This document shows positions 55,602-64,000 of a stretch of 64,000 nt of DNA, piece by piece. Under the pieces are notes generated by a model that was not told the DNA's origin, did no database searches, and worked only from the letters and a program-made list of their open reading frames with translations. Positions within the stretch are counted from its first letter, which is position 1. Each line of letters starts with the position of its first letter. This DNA comes from Pseudogymnoascus destructans (taxonomy: Eukaryota > Ascomycota > Leotiomycetes > Thelebolales > Thelebolaceae). The DNA lies in the NCBI RefSeq assembly GCF_001641265.1, contig NW_020167546.1, forward strand, positions 62,001-126,000. Direction: 5' to 3'. Position numbers and translations under genes: made by a program.

Positions 55602-55852
55602 TGTAGTAATATATAGTATATAACAATCTATCAATTGAAGTTATTCGAATCCCTTGTTTCAAATTTTAAGCCTCAATACTGGCTGTATACGGCTAGTAAT
55701 ACGGCCCGTATACGGCCAGTATTGAGAACTGAATACGCACTGGACCCGTATTGGGATTTTGGAATACGCACTGACTCAGTATTACTGTATACGATACGAA
55801 CCCGTATAAGGGTCATACATGACCCGTATCGCCAATACTATCTAATACACTG
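53939..55852 (-). mobile_element. hAT transposon, truncated at its 3' end
   Basis: The left terminus of the element (minus strand) is CAGTGTATTAGATAG at 55852. It is followed by about 175 bases rich in repeated ATACGGG / GTATACGG motifs (55676-55852), typical of hAT subterminal regions. The other terminus and the transposase dimerisation domain are missing; the break is at the chitinase fragment. Confidence 0.75.
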
Positions 55853-56264
55853 AGCTTGTGAGATTGGCGATCACAACAGAAACCCCCAAAGCTTAGAAAC
55901 ATCATATGGACAATATGGACAGCACCTGCATAGTATAATAGGCTTTCAACTTTCGTACCTCCTAGATGCACAGACAGACACTTCCCCTGAAGTGGAATGA
56001 GACGGCGGTACATTTTTGATTCATGTTTTAGATCTCTGACACACTCTACTCCTGTGCCTTTTGCGACGACGGTGTAGCCAAATGTAGGTAACTTGACCTT
56101 GAAAAAGGCTCCTCTGGCTCCATCAATATACATTTGCTCACGTTAGTCAAGCTGAACGCATAACAACTTGCGGATATGTTGCATAAATGTATCACGGTTG
56201 AGCTGATGGCGACTCTTTCCATGTTCTTTGGCGTTAGGACACTGCCAATCGAGTTCTCCCCCAT
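55853..56264 (-). pseudogene. Relic of a fungal protein-kinase-like gene
   Basis: Minus-strand reading: FKVKLPTFGYTVVAKGTGVE, LKHESKMYRRLIPLQGKCLS, VHLGG and AVHIVHMMFLSFGGF. This pattern (YGYT.vaKGT ... HE..vYrrL..lQG..VPV.LG ... yivHmmlLSW.G) is the N-lobe of a kinase/APH-like family expanded in ascomycetes. There is a stop before REQMYIDGARG and the frame is cut at 55853 by the hAT element. The part with the catalytic loop is absent. Confidence 0.6.
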
Positions 56265-56432
56265 TTATCATACCCATCAGACAGCTTGGGGTACAGAATC
56301 GACCTAAATTCCTATGAGCAAGGCCCGCTATTTCTTGAAGTTCAAAACATTAGAAGTGGAGCATATATTTTCGTAGTGTTATTTTATTAGCATTTCATTT
56401 ATTCTAGTGCCATCCCATTTATTGTAAGCAAC
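56265..56432. other. Flank between kinase-like relic and hAT-2
   Basis: AT-rich; no feature except the left target duplication of hAT-2 at 56425-56432. Confidence 0.5.
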
Positions 56433-59044
56433 CAGTGTGCAGCGAATCGTGATCCGGCATGATTCACCCTGAATCAGATTCGATTCATGATCTGATTCGG
56501 GCTATTTCTTGATGATTCAAATCATGATTCAGCAAGTATTTGAATGATCTGAATACTTGCCAAGATGTCTAAGATGTCCAAGCGTCTAGCGGTGAGGACT
56601 TACTGTCATCCTCAATATATAGTTTTTTAGATTGACATTTAATACATTCAATCATTACAATTATCATCATTATGAGTGATTCTGAGTTGTCTGACGCCCC
56701 TGAGGATCTTGACGATCATGTTATTTATGAAGATAACAGTAATAATGGAGTATTCTCATCGTCTTCGCTATCATTAACACAAAGCAGTACCGCAACACTA
56801 CAGCTACCAGTCACTCATTCTGCTCTTTTTCCAAAGAATCTATATGCTCGTACTATCTTAAGAGGCTCTCCTAATAAGATGCAATATGCTTGTATGCAAG
56901 AAGGCTGTTCATATATGCCTGAAGCTAAACCGGTATCGCAAAATACAACAAGCAATTTATGGAGACATATTGAACTAAAGCATCCAACTATCTTTGAAGC
57001 GTCTTCAAAATCTACTCGAAAACTTCAGAATAAAGACAATATCCGCCCTCAGAACCGTGCATCTTTGTCTAGATTCTTCAAGCCAAATCCTCATGGTACA
57101 ACTCCAGTGTCAGGCACCAAATTCCGAGAATTGTTACTTGCATTCATCATTATGAATAATCTACCAATGAGATTGGTAGATAAATTCTCATTCCGGCAGC
57201 TAGTGCATTACCTCAATCCTTCAGTTTTGAGTATTTCTTCAACGTCTTTGAAAAGGGACCTACACAGGCAATTTTGCTATCATCGAGGGCAGCTACAACT
57301 GGAACTGCATAATCATATTAAAGCAGGTGGGCGATTATCACTTACGACTGATGCTTGGACTGCTATAAATGGAACAGATCATGCTGCTGTTACTGTACAC
57401 TGGATATCAAAAGATTGGGTCCAACATTCAAGAATCCTAGATGTGATAAATCTACTTGAACCAATTCATTCTGGCGAATACCTAGCTCAGCAATTACTCT
57501 CAGTTACAGATGATTTCAAAATTACACATGGAGTCTTTACTATCACAAGAGACAATGTGTCAAATAATACAGCAATGCTCAACCAATACGAATCAAGAGC
57601 AGCAGATGTTCCAACAACAACAAATCAGCCATGGAGCTTTACTGTTAAAGATGGCGATGTACGATGTATGGCACATATTATAAATATAGCTGTTCAAGCA
57701 GCTCTTCTGACGATGAAAGCTGTACCATCAGAAGAGCTTGAGAGCTATCGAGTTCAAGAGGGTTTAGCTTATACTCAGATTAATGCTATCTATTCTGAAA
57801 AAGAAGAAGTTGTTAACGCTTTAACAAAGCTCCGCAAGCACATCTATGTGTTTAGGAATCGTCGAGGGTGGAAGGATAGTCTTCGTTCTCATGCTATAGC
57901 CACTGGAATCAAGCCTGTTACTCTTACAATTGATATGCCAGTACGATGGAACTCAACATATCATATGCTTCAAAATGCATTGTCAATGGAGGCACCAATC
58001 ACAGCCCTTTGTGCATCACAGACTCTTGATATAAGCATGCGTGATATCCAGATTTCTTCGAAAGAATGGGAATTACTTCATGCTCTTGCAGAGTTCTTTG
58101 AGATTTTTAAGCGTATCTCAGAAAAGGTGCAAGCAGATGGGTATCCAACACTTAACTACTGTGTTCCATATTATCTACGACTAATGGATAAAATTAAGAA
58201 GATCAAGAAGACTGTTAAGCATACATATATCAACGAAGCTTGTACTGCTGCATTCAACAAATTGGACAACTATTTCTCACTTGCAACAAGCCAACGGTCA
58301 AGCCATTCAACAGTTGCAATAATATGTGATCCTCGGTTTAATTTTAGTATATTTGACTTCTATTTGCCTGAAAGCTTTTATAACACAAGCAAAGAACGAG
58401 CAAGAGCACAGTTTGCAGCTTGTTATAACAAGTATAAAACACTTGACAATGATATTCGAGCAGAGGAAATGGATGCTATGCTTGATAATGAGGATGAGGA
58501 TATACCTCAAGAAGTGGACTCCGAGGATGAGATGTTTAAGCATCGAAAGCCTATACTTCAAGAGGTTGAATGGAGACGGTGGCTTAATGAGCCAGGAGTT
58601 GATAAGCCTGAGACTAATATCCTTAAATATTGGCAAGCAAAGCAGTATCAGTATCCAATAATTGCACAAATAGCTCGAGACTATTTAGCAATTCCAGCAA
58701 CATCAGCAGCATCAGAACGGGTCTTTAGCCAAGGAGCTGACATTGTCACAAAGAAAAGGAATAGACTATTACCTTCAACAATTAGATATTTACTATGTCT
58801 ACGGGATTGGGGGATAATTGTCGACGATGAGGATATCGAAGATGAGGATGTCGAAGATGAGGACGTCGAAGATGCAAGTGAACATATAGGTTAGGCATAG
58901 TTAAATATTTTCCATAGTTTTCAATATTCTATACACTCTATTTAAGCCTCAAAGATTCGAGTCATGATTAGGCGAATACCTCAAAAATATGAATGAATCA
59001 TCAAATCGCCGAATCGTATTCGGGAGGTGATTCGCCGCACACTG
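56433..59044 (+). mobile_element. hAT-2: complete hAT transposon with perfect 8-bp target duplication
   Basis: Terminal inverted repeats cagtgtgcagcgaatc (56433-56448) and gattcgccgcacactg (59029-59044) match at 15 of 16 positions. The element is flanked by taagcaac at 56425-56432 and 59045-59052. It is 2612 bp long with one intact transposase frame. Subterminal regions are rich in gattc/gaatc motifs (56450-56540 and 58945-59040), likely transposase binding sites. Confidence 0.95.
56672..58894 (+). CDS. hAT transposase, intact, 740 aa
   Basis: Cut-and-paste transposase with no stop or frameshift. MSDSELSDAPEDLDDHVIYE starts an acidic N-terminus. A BED-type finger follows (MQYACMQEGCSYMPEAK ... 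NLWRHIELKHP). Then RLSLTTDAWTAINGTDHAA (first catalytic Asp region), FTITRDNVSNNTAMLNQYE (second), and RCMAHIINIAVQAALLT. RWNSTYHMLQNAL is next. The C-terminal hAT dimerisation domain is complete (YWQAKQYQYPIIAQIARDYL, AIPATSAASERVFSQGADIV, KRNRLLPSTIRYLLCLRDW). The end is a DED/VEDEDVED acidic repeat. Intact termini plus intact frame mean it may still be active or was until recently. Confidence 0.93.
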   Translation: MSDSELSDAPEDLDDHVIYEDNSNNGVFSSSSLSLTQSSTATLQLPVTHSALFPKNLYARTILRGSPNKMQYACMQEGCSYMPEAKPVSQNTTSNLWRHIELKHPTIFEASSKSTRKLQNKDNIRPQNRASLSRFFKPNPHGTTPVSGTKFRELLLAFIIMNNLPMRLVDKFSFRQLVHYLNPSVLSISSTSLKRDLHRQFCYHRGQLQLELHNHIKAGGRLSLTTDAWTAINGTDHAAVTVHWISKDWVQHSRILDVINLLEPIHSGEYLAQQLLSVTDDFKITHGVFTITRDNVSNNTAMLNQYESRAADVPTTTNQPWSFTVKDGDVRCMAHIINIAVQAALLTMKAVPSEELESYRVQEGLAYTQINAIYSEKEEVVNALTKLRKHIYVFRNRRGWKDSLRSHAIATGIKPVTLTIDMPVRWNSTYHMLQNALSMEAPITALCASQTLDISMRDIQISSKEWELLHALAEFFEIFKRISEKVQADGYPTLNYCVPYYLRLMDKIKKIKKTVKHTYINEACTAAFNKLDNYFSLATSQRSSHSTVAIICDPRFNFSIFDFYLPESFYNTSKERARAQFAACYNKYKTLDNDIRAEEMDAMLDNEDEDIPQEVDSEDEMFKHRKPILQEVEWRRWLNEPGVDKPETNILKYWQAKQYQYPIIAQIARDYLAIPATSAASERVFSQGADIVTKKRNRLLPSTIRYLLCLRDWGIIVDDEDIEDEDVEDEDVEDASEHIG

Positions 59045-59052
59045 TAAGCAAC

Positions 59053-59311
59053 TCAAGGTGACTCATGAGCCACAGTATTCCACCCAACCGCTGGCCTGTC
59101 CGATCATAGACGACGAGATCCTGCCAGATATAGTGGGCCGAGGAGGATAAGACGGGATCGGAGCTGAAGCGCAAGCCCTAGGAGCCCAGCAGCGAAATTC
59201 GAAAAGGCGCATCGCACACTGTCAAGGGGAGTCCGACGCCATATTTTTAGCCATAGAGAGAATTGATGAAGAAACCTCTATTTCTGGCATCTTTTCCTAT
59301 CAACACTCTAG
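59053..59311. other. Spacer between hAT-2 and the chitinase N-terminal fragment
   Basis: No recognised feature; 59225-59310 could be degraded upstream chitinase sequence but no motif is readable. Confidence 0.35.
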
Positions 59312-59582
59312 GCTTTGTTGGACCTATTCAGCAAACTTTGCGACTCCAGCTGCGACTGTGTCTGGTCACTCCACCTTTGCCTCATCTGCAGTCTCACTTG
59401 TACGGAATCTCGAACCTGACGGGCTTGACATTGATTGGGAATATCCGGTGGATGCTACCCAAGCAAAAAACTTTGTCCTTCTGCTTCAAGCTGTTAGGGA
59501 TGGCCTTGATACATACGGCAACTCACTTAGCACGCCATACCACTTCACGCTCACGGTTGCATGCCCTGCTGGCCTGCCTGGC
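59312..59582 (+). pseudogene. GH18 chitinase, N-terminal half with catalytic motif
   Basis: Reads WTYSANFATPAATVSGHSTF, ASSAVSLVRNLEPDGLDIDW and EYPVDATQAKNFVLLLQAVR, then YHFTLTVACPAGL. The DGLDIDWEYP segment is the family 18 active site (D-x-x-D-x-D-x-E, Glu as acid). The text stops at CPAGL, right before the residues with which the fragment at 53397 resumes. The upstream signal peptide and first strands are missing. Confidence 0.8.
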
Positions 59583-59790
59583 GAAGCATCCCAAAGAGAA
59601 TCACCTCTATCAGCACATCAACAGACAATTGACCGACCAAGACTATGTCCATGTTCCGGCATTGATCGATTCGCCGGATAATAAATCTGCATGGATAGTC
59701 TTCGATATCAATGTTGGGGATAAAGACCAGGACTTGGCAAAAATTCCTGTACAGTGTTGGAGAGTGAAGTATAATGATGGGAACCCGTAA
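59583..59790 (+). pseudogene. Unrecognised coding-like fragment joined to the chitinase half
   Basis: In another frame: KHPKENHLYQHINRQLTDQD, YVHVPALIDSPDNKSAWIVF and INVGDKDQDLAKIPVQCWRV. It ends KYNDGNP at a GTAAGT-like site (59789), as if an exon. It is not chitinase sequence. No family recognised. Confidence 0.35.
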
Positions 59791-60104
59791 GTTAGCTGCA
59801 GCATTATGCATTATCTTCATTTCTGATCCTACTCAGTCAATTTTACTCGTGCATGGCCGGTGTGCAGTACTACAATCATATGCTCAGATGGGGTGGCACA
59901 AGTAATTTTGAGTATAGAGGTAGCGCTTTGATCAAAGATACTATTGTGGTAGACAGGTGCTAACAGACGAATTTGACTCGCACGGTTTTGCACTTGGGTT
60001 GAGAATAGCCTTTCAATTCCATCTACAGGCAGCTCAAAAAGCACCAGCCACTCTCCCTGCCAACATATCTCGAGGCTAGTCTTGGAAATGAGCTGACGGT
60101 GTGT
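59791..60104. other. Spacer, no clear gene
   Basis: A minus-strand open frame of 71 codons (59829-60044) has no recognisable features. Confidence 0.4.
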
Positions 60105-60299
60105 TTAATCGGAATCAGGTGGTGTTTCCCCTTTGCAAGCAGGACAGTACGTGTCAGTCGTGTCTCTCGGATCAGGGATTCTTTCGCGCGGGGGGGGACA
60201 GGAATCGGTGGTATTCAGATGAATTGCACATTTAAGAATATCAGTTGTGTGAAAGTGGCCACAAAGACGGTGTAGCCAACATTTATCTCCGCAGACCAT
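60105..60299 (-). CDS. Small Cys/His-rich protein, 64 aa
   Basis: Minus strand, MVCGDKCWLHRLCGHFHTTD ... CAIHLNTTDSCPPPRERIPD ... YCPACKGETPPDSD. It has a Cys-x..Cys-Gly-His..Cys..His..Cys...Cys-x-x-Cys layout, like small zinc-binding proteins common in ascomycete genomes. The ATG follows directly on an intron acceptor (ctag at 60303-60300). A donor gtaagt about 45 bases upstream completes a leader intron, which supports a real transcribed gene. Function unknown. Confidence 0.6.
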   Translation of the reverse strand: MVCGDKCWLHRLCGHFHTTDILKCAIHLNTTDSCPPPRERIPDPRDTTDTYCPACKGETPPDSD

Positions 60300-61280
60300 C
60301 TAGTTCTGTTAGTTCAAGCAATAGTATTTCGATTTCAACACTTACCGTTGCAAAGTTCCAATAGGAAGTAGAAGAAGTGCGCAAACGGACGTTGCTGTCG
60401 AGACTGAAGGACACTGGAATGCAGTTTCGATTGTTGACGGAACTGATGGAACTGATGAAGAGGATTGTTGACGGAACTGATCCTTTTATAGGAAACTGCC
60501 TTTTATATAATCCATGGGCACTTATTACCAACTCTCTGAAAATAGATGGGTAGCCTTGTTGATTTTTCCACACTGCACTGGATATGCATATGAAGGGTAG
60601 TCAATCGAAAACGCGCGCGACCACGCCGATGGTACTACAGCATGAGTTAGAGATATTTATGCGGCTCCTTTGGGTGCGACGTGCCGGTGACACGATAACC
60701 GCATTGTAGATTAGGTAGAAAATCAGGCGGTCAGGCAACGAAGGATACTATACTCGTATCTACATGTTGAACTGCTATCTGTTCCTCGGTCGAGATTTCC
60801 TTATTAAATAAATACACCCATATACAACCAATTGCAGACCATTATTATCCGCGGAGTATGTATGAGGCCGCATACATGGCAGCAATGTTGCCTTCCCCAA
60901 CCGTTCCGGGTTGCTAAGTGTTGTTATATAAGCATGGCAGCTTTTCTATCATGCTCCTGAACACTGGTTGCGCAAACACAACTTAACCAGCCCTCCGTAA
61001 CCGGTATCCCGAGTGTTTTCTGCGCCGTGGACGAATGACAAATGAAAATCGTCGCTAAGCGCGCTAAGACGTGTAAATGAGACGACCCTAAGGGATTTGT
61101 AGTGATTTCGAAGATTAAAAGATTTAAGCAGGCTCTCCTACGGCCCGTTCGTGATGAGTTCCATGGGTCGAAGAAGCGAGGTGCTGGCCCGCGCGAGACT
61201 CCCGCGACACGGGTCAACTATCAGAAGACTTCTGATATAGTTTTGAATTTGAAAGGGGATCTGATAGGGGCGGTATCCGA
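60300..61280. other. Upstream of the small protein and 3' flank of the histidine kinase
   Basis: 60430-60485 contains a direct repeat of ttgttgacggaactgat. Open frames at 60924-61284 on both strands carry no family signal. Nothing else recognised. Confidence 0.4.
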
Positions 61281-64000
61281 TTAAGGTAAGTCGGTTTTTT
61301 CAGCTATGCCATTAGTTACGCCATTAGTAGTCGGACCATCGGTGGTTGGATTGTTCTGTGGCGACAGGCTTGGTTCCGGTTCTTCAAGGATAGTCCCGAA
61401 TTTCTTGAGAACCTGCTTGAGGGCAGGGCGTCGAATGGGTTTGCTGAGGAACATATCCATTCCCGAGTCCATGCACTCTTGGACATTGCTCTCCTCTGAA
61501 AATGCCGTCAATGCGACAATTGGTGCAGAATAACCCATTTGACGTATCAGTCGAGTACTCTGTAAACCATCGAGGTTCGGCATCTAAACTTGTTAGTAAG
61601 AGGTATCCAATAGAGTCTGGAATCGTACCTGGATATCCATAAAGATGAGATTGAACTGAAGCCCTTCCTCCATGCTAGCCTTCACCTTCTCATATGCCTC
61701 CTGGCCATCCTTTGCCACGGTCACATCATAAATATCCTCCAGTTTTAACATGCTATAAAATGTTAGTTGTGGTATTTCCAGGTCAACAAGCTGCGTATAC
61801 ATACCGAAGGACGACTTCCTGATTTACCAGGTTATCCTCTGCAACTAATACTCGAATCTTGCCCGATCCAGGCTTGGCTGCGACACGATTGAGGATGGCA
61901 AGCTGATCATCTGTGGCTCCATCCCTAGAAGCTGCCGACGCAAAGAATGGCTGACTCAGCCCAACCAGTCTAGGCTGAATATCTTTCTCGACCACTGCAG
62001 CCTGACTGCTGTTGTTGTTCGTGGCACTTTGTGACTGCATCTCAAGCGACAACCTTGCCATTCTGGAATCCTCCCGTGAAGTCACACTGGGTGTTTGAGA
62101 CCCCCCAGCAGTTGAACTAGCCGTGCTAGATGTCCGCTCCCCAACAAACTTTAGAGGAATTTGCATATTGAATGTAGTGCCTTGGTCTTCGCCCGTGTTT
62201 TCCAGGGTGATGGTGCCGCCCATTAATCCAGCGAGCTGATGGCAAATACTAAGCCCCAATCCAGTGCCGCCATACTTTCTGCTGAGACCCAAGTCGCCTT
62301 GAACGAACGGCTCAAAGACGCGGTCCTGGATACTGGCAGGGATACCCGGACCTGTGTCTTCAACCTCGAACTCGAAAATGAGCGTTTTCGAGTTTGCTGG
62401 TGGGGGAGTCGGTGACCGTTCGCGAACATGAATGTGGCTTAAAGCCGCCTTTGGATCCATAGGGTTGATGAGTAGAGCGGTGCCAAGAGGTTTGCTGGGG
62501 CTAGACGGTAGTCTCGAGGTGGATGCGTTTGATCCCGATCCAGAACCAACGCGATGACGTTGTCTTGATGAGCGTTGCAACGATCCTTGTTTTGATGCCA
62601 GTGAGCCTTTTCTGCTGACATTGCCTTCTGCGCCCTTCTCGCCTATACATTTAATCCTCACGATGACCCTACCCCCCACAGGAGTGAACTTTAAGCTGTT
62701 GCTAACCAGATTGATGAGCACTTGGAGTATTCGGTGCTGATCCCCCCATAACCTCATGTCCTTCAACCTGCCGGTCCCGTTTGGACCCACGGCAGGAAGA
62801 GCCTTTTTCGGCCATGGCAGGCCCGTTTTGGAACCGAGATCACCATTTTCAGCACTAATAAAGTGGACAGCAAATTTGATATTTGCCTCCTTGACTTGCT
62901 TGTCGAAAATGGTCACGACTTGAGATTTGATATCGGAAAGGACAAACTCTTTCTCTTCAATGGTAATCGACTGGCCGATTTGGTTTTTACTGAATGTTAA
63001 TAGATCGTTGAGTAGATGTAGCAAAAGATCCCCTGACTTGTACACGACCTGGAGAGATCGCTTGATGCTGGGCAAGTCGTCTTCTCCCATGCAAACGGCG
63101 CACATACCAAGAATTCCATTTAGCGGTGTTTTCAATTCGTGTGATATGTTCGCAATAAAGAGCGTTTTGCTTTCATTCGCTGCTTCTGCTGCCTTTTTAC
63201 TGATCTCCAATTCTCTAGTTCGTTCGGCGACTCTTTCCTCAAGTTTCGTATACTGCGTCATCAGTTCATCAGACATCTCGTTGAAGGTGCGGGTGAGCTC
63301 CGTCAATTCGTCAGTAATGAAATGCCTCGGGTCAAGCACCTTTCCAGGGACTTTAAACACTCGGCGACGTTCTTCTTCCGTCTTTTCTTCCTTCGATTTT
63401 CGGTGTTTGCCATGCACAAAGCGTCTCATGCGTATTACAAATCCCTTGCCATGTTTCGATGTCTTGCTCGACGATTGAGTATTTGCTGTTTCTTCGTCGC
63501 CCGGGCGAATTTCACCATCGATGGATATCTCTGACCCCATGCTATTCCGTGGTGTATACCCAGGCGGCTGAACCGACTTCTCGGTGGCCTCTTTCAGCCT
63601 CGTAATGGGCAAAACGCTGTAATAAGCTGTTGGAACGACAACAACCAAAATGAGTGCAATAGTTCCAAAGATACAACCAAGGAGAATCTTGCGCAATTTC
63701 TCGACCGGTGCAAATGCTTCGGCCTTAGACTCCTCCACAATCAGCACCCAGTCCACTATATTACTTCTAGGACGGGCGTATCCAACAGCAACCTCGACCC
63801 CTTGCTCATTTATAGTATTCAAGTTGCTTCCGGCATTGTTGATTTGAGAGTTGTTGCTGCTAACTACTTCAAGCGCTACAGGGTACTTTTTTAACTGGAA
63901 GTTGGCGCCGTAGTTCGTAGAGGAGCTATGCATGGTATGCCGATCGGTCTGATTCTGGTTTGGCATAGGCGGGAATATAAAGTTCATATCCTGCTCGCCG
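61281..64000 (-). CDS. SLN1: Sln1/TcsB-type hybrid histidine kinase (C-terminal part; runs off the window)
   Basis: Membrane osmosensor at the head of the Ypd1-Ssk1-Hog1 phosphorelay. Minus strand: exon 64000-61805 (5' end outside), 61752-61629, 61583-61281, all with good splice sites. After an extracellular part there is a transmembrane helix (ILLGCIFGTIALILVVVVPT) and a HAMP-like/coiled linker (TRTFNEMSDELMTQYTKLEE, RVAERTREL). H-box: FIANISHELKTPLNGILG (phospho-His). N-box NLVSNSLKFTP, G1 VEDTGPGIP, G2 YGGTGLGLSICHQLAG. A Ser-rich linker leads to the receiver: RVLVAEDNLVNQEVVLR, phospho-Asp in LIFMDIQ|MPNLDG, Lys in FLSKPIRR. The intron between MDIQ and MPNL lies one residue from the acceptor Asp loop. 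The TM/HAMP/kinase/receiver order and short tail fit group VI. Confidence 0.92.

Noticed and set aside
61102..61284. 60-codon plus frame next to the histidine kinase
   Set aside because: No family signal, and overlaps the convergent 3' flank.
1..64000. CRISPR array, bacterial operons, phage or plasmid features
   Set aside because: Spliceosomal introns and fungal proteins throughout; the tandem repeats lack spacer structure.

Overview
The window is nuclear DNA of a filamentous ascomycete (Pezizomycotina). Genes carry short GT..AG introns with CTAAC-like branch sites. The intact genes are typical of this group: transketolase, a GH72 cell-wall transglycosylase, a Bzz1-type F-BAR/SH3 protein, Dbp5 helicase, a ThrE/Prm10 membrane protein, and a Sln1-type hybrid histidine kinase. 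The mobile elements are also fungal: chromodomain Ty3/gypsy, Fot1/pogo, Tc1, MULE and hAT. I cannot name the species; a repeat-rich Leotiomycete is only a guess.

Layout. (1) 1-1.9 kb: Fot1/pogo transposase relic split by a solo LTR. (2) 3.3-5.9 kb: transketolase, followed by a large inverted repeat. (3) 6.5-10.2 kb: TE nest with pogo and Tc1 relics, two opposed LTRs of one gypsy family, and a second solo LTR inside a tandem repeat. (4) 10.6-26 kb: conserved gene block with GH72 (-), Bzz1 (-) diverging from Dbp5 (+), a Gln/Pro/Ser-rich protein (+) and Prm10-like (+). (5) 26.4-43 kb: heavily nested transposons, holding MULE pieces, an almost complete chromoviral gypsy element, a second gypsy element with an internal inversion and an inserted solo LTR, and relics of host genes (YDR124W-like, WD40). 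(6) 43-49 kb: broken F-box/ankyrin gene, GC-rich tandem repeat, intron-containing tRNA-Asp, and an intact F-box gene. (7) 49-60 kb: second decay zone with an unrecognised frameshifted gene, two halves of one GH18 chitinase in the wrong order, a truncated hAT, an intact hAT with perfect 8-bp target duplication, and a kinase-like relic. (8) 60.1-64 kb: a small Cys/His protein and the 3' part of an SLN1/TcsB-type histidine kinase running off the window.

The window alternates between conserved GC-rich housekeeping blocks and AT-rich blocks of layered insertions. Several transposon frames carry stop codons explained by CGA to TGA, suggesting a RIP-like or methyl-CpG decay process. One hAT transposase frame is untouched and its ends are perfect, so it looks young. 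No clearly new multi-gene system was found. The most unusual items are the in-place inversion inside gypsy-2, the transposed complementary chitinase halves, and the unrecognised coiled-coil pseudogene at 50.3-52.5 kb.
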